In this document: positions 58,818-64,000 of the stretch, in pieces
How positions within the stretch are numbered: the stretch's first letter is position 1
Layout: each line of letters starts with the position of its first letter
Assembly (NCBI GenBank): GCA_964511945.1
Contig: CAZEHO010000002.1
Location: forward strand, 62,001 to 126,000
From: CAZEHO01 sp964511945
Lineage (GTDB): Bacteria > Actinomycetota > Acidimicrobiia > Spongiisociales > UBA11373
Reading direction: 5' to 3'
Length of the DNA stretch: 64,000 nt
Position numbers and translations under genes: made by a program
Notes under the pieces: model-generated
What the model was told of the DNA's origin: nothing
The model's database searches: none
What the model saw: only the letters and a program-made list of their open reading frames with translations

Positions 58818-58919
58818 CCCGGCACGGCGATTCAGGGTCATATTCGCTTCGGGTACTCTCTGTCCACCGGACTCGATCGGGAGCGGGCCGGACGTGATGA
58901 ACTCGTAAGGAGACGCAGC

Positions 58920-59927
58920 ATGCTCAAGGCCGCCCAGGTTGGACTCGGTTGGTGGGGGAGCCAGGTCACCAAGGTTCTCCAGGGAAGCGACAAGATCGAG
59001 ATCGTCTGCGGCGTGGATCCGGCCGAGCCGATCGCCTCGTCGTTCACCGAGACGTTCGATCTCCCGGTGCATTCCGAGTACCAGCAGGCGCTCGACGATC
59101 CCAACGTCGACGCCGTCATCCTCACTGTTCCGCATCGCCTCCACGAGGACGCGGTCCTCCAGGCCGTTGCCGCCGGCAAGCAGGTGTTCTGCGAGAAGCC
59201 ACTCTCACTGACGGTGGACAGTGCGCGCCGCATGATCGAAGCGTGCGACGAAGCCGGGCTCGTGCTCGGTGTCGGCCACGAGCGCCGCTTCGAGCCGGCC
59301 TGGGAAGAGATCAAGCGGATGTACGACGCCGGGGAGTTCGGAACGATCATCCACATGGAGGCCCACTGGAGCCACGACCGGTGGCTGAACATGGCCGCCG
59401 ACAACTGGCGCGGCAGCAAAGAGGAGGCTCCCGCCGCCGGTTGGACCGGCATGGGGGTTCATCTCAGCGACATGATGTTGAGCCTCGCCGGGCAGGTCAG
59501 CGAAGTCCAGGCGCACGTTGCCCGCCGACTGCTGGTGATCCCCACCGGGGATGTGGTGTCGGCCCACTTCCGCTTCGGTGATGGGACCACCGGCCACATT
59601 GCGGCGCTTTCGGCAACCCCCGACTACGCACGGCTTGCGGTCTTCGGTACCCATGCCTGGGCAGAGGCTCGGGAGACCCAGCATGTCGATCCGGGTGGGA
59701 CGACCCACTTCTACGTGCGGCGCCGCGGCGATGCCGAGCAGACCCGGACCGACTTCGAGCCTGCGAGCCCGGTCAAGGCCGGCTACGAGCACTGGGCCGA
59801 CGCCGTCGAAGGTCGGGTCGAGTACCGCTTCGACAACGCCGAGCGGCTCGGCAACGTGGCGATCCTCGAGGCGCTGGTGACCTCAGCGGAGAACGGCGGC
59901 GTTCCGGAGCCGGTCATCCAGTTGTAG
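58920..59927 (+). CDS. Gfo/Idh/MocA-family oxidoreductase
   Basis: A 335-residue NAD(P)-dependent oxidoreductase. The Rossmann start is AAQVGLGWWGSQVTKVL, CEKPLSL carries the family Lys (EKP), and GVGHERRFEPAWEEIK the next block. The C-terminal half is the sheet domain with the substrate pocket; GMGVHLSDMMLSLAGQ contains the usual His-x-x-Asp. It probably oxidises a sugar or inositol derivative. AAGGAG precedes ATG 58920. Its end overlaps the convergent membrane gene by 14 bp. Confidence 0.88.
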   Translation: MLKAAQVGLGWWGSQVTKVLQGSDKIEIVCGVDPAEPIASSFTETFDLPVHSEYQQALDDPNVDAVILTVPHRLHEDAVLQAVAAGKQVFCEKPLSLTVDSARRMIEACDEAGLVLGVGHERRFEPAWEEIKRMYDAGEFGTIIHMEAHWSHDRWLNMAADNWRGSKEEAPAAGWTGMGVHLSDMMLSLAGQVSEVQAHVARRLLVIPTGDVVSAHFRFGDGTTGHIAALSATPDYARLAVFGTHAWAEARETQHVDPGGTTHFYVRRRGDAEQTRTDFEPASPVKAGYEHWADAVEGRVEYRFDNAERLGNVAILEALVTSAENGGVPEPVIQL

Positions 59928-60648
59928 CGGCTGGGGCCTTCACCGGGCCGGCGCGCTCAGGCGTCCCGAACAGCAGCACTCCGGTTGCGATCGTGGCGCC
60001 CAGCGAGGTCACCCCTGAGGCCATCACCCCGGCGGTGAGCACCGCGTTGCGGACGACATAGCCGGCGGCGCCGATCAGCGCGAGCGCCGCAGTCAGCAAG
60101 AAGAGCACGGCCGCGGTCATCGCCGTTGCCTCGGCGAACTGCAGCAGGCCGATGCCGGCTGCAATGCCGGCGAGTCCCCAGACGGCGTAGCCGAGGATGA
60201 CCAGGTTGGCGGTCACCGACGTGGGCCGGTCGTGGAATCCGAAGAGTTCGTAGGCCGTCGCAGCGCCGGGTGTCTCGTCGGCGGCCTCGGCGAGCCCTCG
60301 CACGGTCGTGTACTGCAGCCAGTAGCCGCTCGCGGTGAGCGGCGGATACAGCAATCCAAGGCCTGCCGCCAGCACCGCAGCCGATGGGGCACCGTCCCAG
60401 AGCACCGCAGCCAGGGCGAGCCACATCGGAAGGTAGGTGAACGCCACGAGGGTCGTCGGGGCGAACCGCGGGATCTGCAGCCCCGGCCGTTCTGCGATCG
60501 CCCCGAGTTCGCCGACTGCATCGGCGGACACCATCGGCCGGCGGATCAGCACCACAAGCCATGTGGCGGTGAGGAGCGCGGCCGCCGTTGCGCAGGTTGC
60601 GCCGATTGCCGCCGGAGCTTCGAGACCCGCCGGGGTGCGCAACTCCAT
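59914..60648 (-). CDS. Polytopic membrane protein of unknown function
   Basis: A 244-residue protein from ATG 60648 with six or seven hydrophobic segments (for example AAALLTATWLVVLI and LVILGYAVWGLAGIAAGIGLLQF). The loop around TTVRGLAEAADETPG is cytoplasmic or external. No family is recognised. The convergent overlap with the oxidoreductase gene (14 bp) is unusual for longer genes but both frames look sound. Confidence 0.65.
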   Translation of the reverse strand: MELRTPAGLEAPAAIGATCATAAALLTATWLVVLIRRPMVSADAVGELGAIAERPGLQIPRFAPTTLVAFTYLPMWLALAAVLWDGAPSAAVLAAGLGLLYPPLTASGYWLQYTTVRGLAEAADETPGAATAYELFGFHDRPTSVTANLVILGYAVWGLAGIAAGIGLLQFAEATAMTAAVLFLLTAALALIGAAGYVVRNAVLTAGVMASGVTSLGATIATGVLLFGTPERAGPVKAPAATTG

Positions 60649-60772
60649 GGAAACGAGTCTGCCCACCGTCGTCACGGGGCGGCCAGAGGCCAACGACCCG
60701 GATCGGGCGGCACAAGCGTCGCTCCGGTTGCGGGCCGAATCGAGCGGCGCCGGGCGCGCCTAGCCTCCGGGC

Positions 60773-61675
60773 ATGGCACGCGTCTGCTGTATCGGTGGTG
60801 CCCACATCGACGTGGGTCTGCATCTCGGCAACGATCCGGTCCTCGGCACCTCGAATCCGGCGTCACCGGTGTGGGGAATCGGCGGCGTCGCCGCCAACGT
60901 CGCCCGGGTAGTTGCAGCGCTCGGGTTCGACGTTGCGCTCGTTTCGCAGGTCGGTGCCGACGCCGAGGGGGGCCGGGTCGTTGATGCTCTCCGGGCGGGC
61001 GGGGTGAACACTGCGGCCATCGGACAGAGCGCCGATCAGCCGACCGGGCTCTATGCCGCAGTACTCGATCAGGGCGGCGGGCTGGTGATCGGGGCCGCCG
61101 ACGGGGCCGTGTACGAGGCACTCGATTCGTTGTGGGCGGCATCGGCCCTGCGGGCATCGGCCGGGGCGGATGTGGTGTTCATCGAGGCGAACCTGCCCGA
61201 GACGGTGATCGGCGAGATCGTCACCGGCCTGCCCGATTCCGTCATTCTGGTCGCCGATCCGGTTTCTCAGCCCAAGGCAAGCCGCCTTGCCGGAGTACTG
61301 GAACGCATCGATGTGATGTTCGCCGGGCCGGAGGAGGTCATCGAACTCACCGGCGTTTCAGGTGACACCGCCGCGCTGGCGGGAGCACTCCACGCTGCAG
61401 GACCGGCGACGGCCGTGGTGTCACGCGGCCCGGCGGGAGTCGTGGTGGCGGACGCGGCGGGAGTCCACCGGCACGACGCATATGCGGCGGAACGGGTTGC
61501 CGATGTGACCGGCGCCGGGGACGCGCTGCTGGGCGGGTTCATCGCCGGGTTGCTGGTCGGCGGTTCCATCCCCGCCGTGCGCTGGGGACTGGCTGCAGCG
61601 AGCGTCGTCGTTGCTTCCGATGTGGCGGTTCCTCCAGGGCTCACCCGAGCCCGGGTAGAAGCGCTCCTGTCGTAG
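60773..61675 (+). CDS. PfkB-family carbohydrate/nucleoside kinase
   Basis: A 300-residue ribokinase-like enzyme. RVCCIGGAHIDVGLHLG, then TSNPASPVWGIGGVAANVARVVAALG, is closest to pseudouridine kinase PsuK, where SNP and GGVARN motifs bind the nucleoside. The catalytic base and anion hole are in VTGAGDALLGGFIAGLL. The usual psuG glycosidase is not adjacent, so other nucleosides or sugars are possible. Confidence 0.82.
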   Translation: MARVCCIGGAHIDVGLHLGNDPVLGTSNPASPVWGIGGVAANVARVVAALGFDVALVSQVGADAEGGRVVDALRAGGVNTAAIGQSADQPTGLYAAVLDQGGGLVIGAADGAVYEALDSLWAASALRASAGADVVFIEANLPETVIGEIVTGLPDSVILVADPVSQPKASRLAGVLERIDVMFAGPEEVIELTGVSGDTAALAGALHAAGPATAVVSRGPAGVVVADAAGVHRHDAYAAERVADVTGAGDALLGGFIAGLLVGGSIPAVRWGLAAASVVVASDVAVPPGLTRARVEALLS

Positions 61676-61716
61676 TACCGTCGAGTTTCCCAACCGACTC
61701 GAAGGGTGTGCGAGCG

Positions 61717-63678
61717 GTGGAGACGCTGACCTTCGGACGTTCGATTGCAGCTCGCGAACCGGCGGCGCTCGAACGGGAGTGGCTGGTCACCAACGGCATC
61801 GGGGGCTTTGCGATGGGGACCCTCGCTCACGTTCCCAGCCGCAGCTACCACGGCCTCCTCGTCGCCGCTCTGCGGCCGCCCGTCGAACGCACCATGCTGC
61901 TGTCCAAGGTCGAGGAGACGGCCGAGCACGGCGGGGTGCAGTACGAGTTGTTCGCCAATCGGTGGCGGCGGATCGATACCCCCCTCCAATCACGGGGATA
62001 CCGCCATCACGAACGCTTCCGTCTGGAGGGATCGATTCCATCCTGGACGTTTGCGCTCGGCGGTGCCCGCTTGGAGAAGCGGGTGTGGATGGAGCACGGC
62101 GAAAACACCACATATTTGCGCTACGACCACGTCCGGGGACCGGGCCCAATCCTGCTGTCGATCAAGATCATGGTCGATCATCGCGACTTCCATTTGGTAA
62201 CCCGCGGCCTGCGCGCGATCGGTGTCGAAGCCAGCGACGACGGTATCCGTGCCGCGGCCAAGGAGGGTGGGAGCGTATGGATTCGGTGCCGGGGCGCGAC
62301 GATCCAGCCGGTAGGCGTGTGGCATCGCCGGCGGTTTCTGGCGGTCGAGCACTCCCGTGGTGAGGAGAATCTCACCGACGATCTCCATGCCGCCACCTTC
62401 GAGGTGTGGGTTCCGGAAGGTGGTTCGGTCACTCTTGCCGCTTCGACGACCGACGCAGCCGACCTCAATGGGCTCGCTGCGCTCGAACGGCGGAGAGAAC
62501 GCGATCGCGAACTGCTGCGCAACCACGACGATGCCCCGCCGTGGATCCGGCGCCTCGTGCTCGCGGCCGACCAATTTGTCGTCCGGCGGGCGGGCGGAAC
62601 CGAGAGCGGCACCTCGGTGATCGCCGGCTATCCGTGGTTCGCGGACTGGGGTCGCGACACGATGATCGCGCTGCCGGGGCTGCTGCTCGCCACCGGGCGA
62701 TTCGACGAGGCCGCAGACGTGCTCAGGACGTACGTCCGCTACGTCGATCAGGGCATGATCCCGAACCGCTTTCCCGACGACGGCGGGTATCCCCACTACA
62801 ACACGGTCGACGGCAGCCTTTGGTTCTTCGACGCCGTGGCCCGCTACGTCGAGGCGACCGGTGACCGGGCATTGCTCGCTGAGGTGTTCGACGTCCTGGC
62901 AGGGATCATCGAGCACCATCGCATCGGCACCCGATTTGGGATCGGCGTCGATCCCGACGACGGGCTGCTCCGGGGTGGCCACGCGGGGACGCAGCTGACC
63001 TGGATGGATGCGAAGGTCGAGGACTGGGTGGTCACACCCCGGATCGGCAAGCCCGTCGAAGCCAATGCCCTCTGGTACCGGGCACTGCGGGTGATGGGTC
63101 GGTTCTCCCGGGATCTCGACCGGACCGATGCCGGATACGACGATGACGCAGATCAGGTTCGAGAGAGCTTCGGGCGCTTCTGGAGTCCCGACCACAACTG
63201 GTGCTTCGATGTGATCGATGGACCGGACGGCAACGATGCGGCGCTTCGCCCCAACCAGCTGTTCGCGCTCTCACTCGAACCCGATTTGCTCGATGACGCC
63301 CGAGCGGCGACGGTGCTGGCGGTGTGCGCCGCATATCTGCATACCTCGCTCGGCTTGCGCACACTGGCGCCGTTCGAGGCCGACTACGAGCCGGAGTACG
63401 GGGGTGATCGGTGGACCCGCGACGGTGCCTATCACCAGGGCACGGTGTGGCCCTGGCTGCTCGGTCCCTACATCACCGCCCACCACCGGGTCCACGGGGA
63501 TCGAAGCGCGGCACTCGAACTGCTCGAGCCGCTGATCGAGCATTTCGAGGATCACGGCATCGGATCGATCTCAGAGGTTGCGGACGGTGACCCGCCGCAC
63601 GCCCCGCACGGGGCGCCGTTCCAGGCCTGGAGTGTGGCGGAGGCGCTGCGGGTGTGGCACGAACTCGGGGCGGGGTAA
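61717..63678 (+). CDS. Glycogen debranching enzyme (amylo-alpha-1,6-glucosidase family)
   Basis: A protein of about 653 residues. The N-terminal domain has EREWLVTNGIGGFAMGTL and SRSYHGLLVAAL, and the catalytic (alpha/alpha)6 domain has WFADWGRDTMIALPGLLLATG, PHYNTVDGSLWFFDA, GTQLTWMDAK, RPNQLFALSL and YHQGTVWPWLLGPYI. These are standard for GDE_C/GH133-like enzymes that trim glycogen branches. GTG 61717 fits AAGGG ten bases upstream; GTG 61708 is the other choice. Storage glycogen use is the likely role. Confidence 0.88.
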   Translation: METLTFGRSIAAREPAALEREWLVTNGIGGFAMGTLAHVPSRSYHGLLVAALRPPVERTMLLSKVEETAEHGGVQYELFANRWRRIDTPLQSRGYRHHERFRLEGSIPSWTFALGGARLEKRVWMEHGENTTYLRYDHVRGPGPILLSIKIMVDHRDFHLVTRGLRAIGVEASDDGIRAAAKEGGSVWIRCRGATIQPVGVWHRRRFLAVEHSRGEENLTDDLHAATFEVWVPEGGSVTLAASTTDAADLNGLAALERRRERDRELLRNHDDAPPWIRRLVLAADQFVVRRAGGTESGTSVIAGYPWFADWGRDTMIALPGLLLATGRFDEAADVLRTYVRYVDQGMIPNRFPDDGGYPHYNTVDGSLWFFDAVARYVEATGDRALLAEVFDVLAGIIEHHRIGTRFGIGVDPDDGLLRGGHAGTQLTWMDAKVEDWVVTPRIGKPVEANALWYRALRVMGRFSRDLDRTDAGYDDDADQVRESFGRFWSPDHNWCFDVIDGPDGNDAALRPNQLFALSLEPDLLDDARAATVLAVCAAYLHTSLGLRTLAPFEADYEPEYGGDRWTRDGAYHQGTVWPWLLGPYITAHHRVHGDRSAALELLEPLIEHFEDHGIGSISEVADGDPPHAPHGAPFQAWSVAEALRVWHELGAG

Positions 63679-63719
63679 TCCCACAACGCTGGGTCGTCGA
63701 CACGACTACCTGCCCTGAA

Positions 63720-64000
63720 TCAGAGGCGATTGCGGTACTGATCCAGCGACTCCGGGTTGGCGATCGCATCGGCATTGGTCACCGGGCGGCCGGCAACGGT
63801 GTTGCGAACCGCCTTCTCCACCTTCTTGCCGCTGAGCGTGTACGGGACGGCATCGACCGCCAGCACGTGTCGCGGGACGTGGCGCGGTGTCGCCTCGGTG
63901 CGAATCCGGCTGCGGATCCGGTCGATCAAGTCCTCATCGAGCGTGACTCCGGGCGCCGGTTTCACGAACAGGACGACCTCGACATCGCCGGGGACGTCGC
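63720..64000 (-). CDS. Acetoacetyl-CoA synthetase, C-terminal fragment
   Basis: The minus frame is open from the window edge to a stop at 63720, showing the last 93 or so residues. TPRHVPRHVLAVDAVPYTLSGKKVEKAVRNTVAGRPV is the C-terminal lid of AMP-forming ligases with the acylating Lys (SGKKVE), and ANPESLDQY at the end is typical of acetoacetate-CoA ligase. The ATP site is outside the window. It activates acetoacetate in ketone-body or polyhydroxybutyrate metabolism. Confidence 0.8.
   Translation of the reverse strand, partial: DVPGDVEVVLFVKPAPGVTLDEDLIDRIRSRIRTEATPRHVPRHVLAVDAVPYTLSGKKVEKAVRNTVAGRPVTNADAIANPESLDQYRNRL

Overview
The window is GC-rich, densely coded bacterial DNA with many GTG and TTG starts. 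An actinobacterium, perhaps of the Acidimicrobiia or a related uncultured lineage, fits best. The reasons are a mycothiol-type maleylpyruvate isomerase relative, an alpha/beta-hydrolase fused to a class III cyclase, a two-subunit transketolase and an archaeal-type GAPDH/PGK pair. The lineage is inferred from gene content only. I saw no rRNA, tRNA, CRISPR array, prophage or intact insertion sequence.

Layout. 1-3.3 kb: the end of a large surface protein gene and a Tm-1-like gene. 3.4-8.5 kb: a complete branched-chain amino-acid-type ABC importer (livHMGFK). 8.5-13.6 kb: a VOC protein, a three-subunit molybdenum hydroxylase and an FAH-family hydrolase. 13.6-20.9 kb: mixed small genes, a hydrolase-cyclase fusion, a LarA-type racemase and a transposase remnant. 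21-24.5 kb: methylmalonate-semialdehyde dehydrogenase and a 2-oxoacid dehydrogenase E1 pair. 25-34.1 kb: a PEP-utilising swivel-domain protein, a GntR regulator, an HprK-like P-loop protein, a second molybdenum hydroxylase, a cyclase-family hydrolase and a zinc alcohol dehydrogenase. 34.1-40.8 kb: overlapping pyrimidine genes pyrC-pyrB-pyrFE-pyrD behind an apparent attenuator, with a PHP phosphatase and an MFS transporter upstream. 40.9-48.9 kb: a truncated-type pyruvate phosphate dikinase, MFS, MBL-fold, SDR, split transketolase, cupin and C_GCAxxG_C_C genes. 49-64 kb: a broken lipoprotein gene, GAPDH and PGK, an orphan peptide-type permease pair, an S9 peptidase, a diguanylate cyclase, a Gfo/Idh oxidoreductase, a PfkB kinase, a glycogen debranching enzyme and the end of an acetoacetyl-CoA synthetase gene.

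The most informative signal is a palindrome, consensus GATAATCGATTATC, found five times and only in promoter regions: before livH, between the E1 genes and the PEP swivel gene, before the PPDK-like gene, before the cupin-transketolase-SDR-MBL genes, and before the C_GCAxxG gene. At four sites a TTGAC(G/T) -35 box, a 17-18 bp spacer and a plausible -10 box sit directly next to it. This ties scattered catabolic and phosphotransfer genes into one proposed regulon that takes up a substrate, oxidises or hydrolyses it, and feeds it to central carbon metabolism. The substrate is unknown. The GntR protein inside the 25-34 kb cluster is the obvious local candidate regulator, but the CG-centred palindrome would also suit a LacI-type protein encoded elsewhere.
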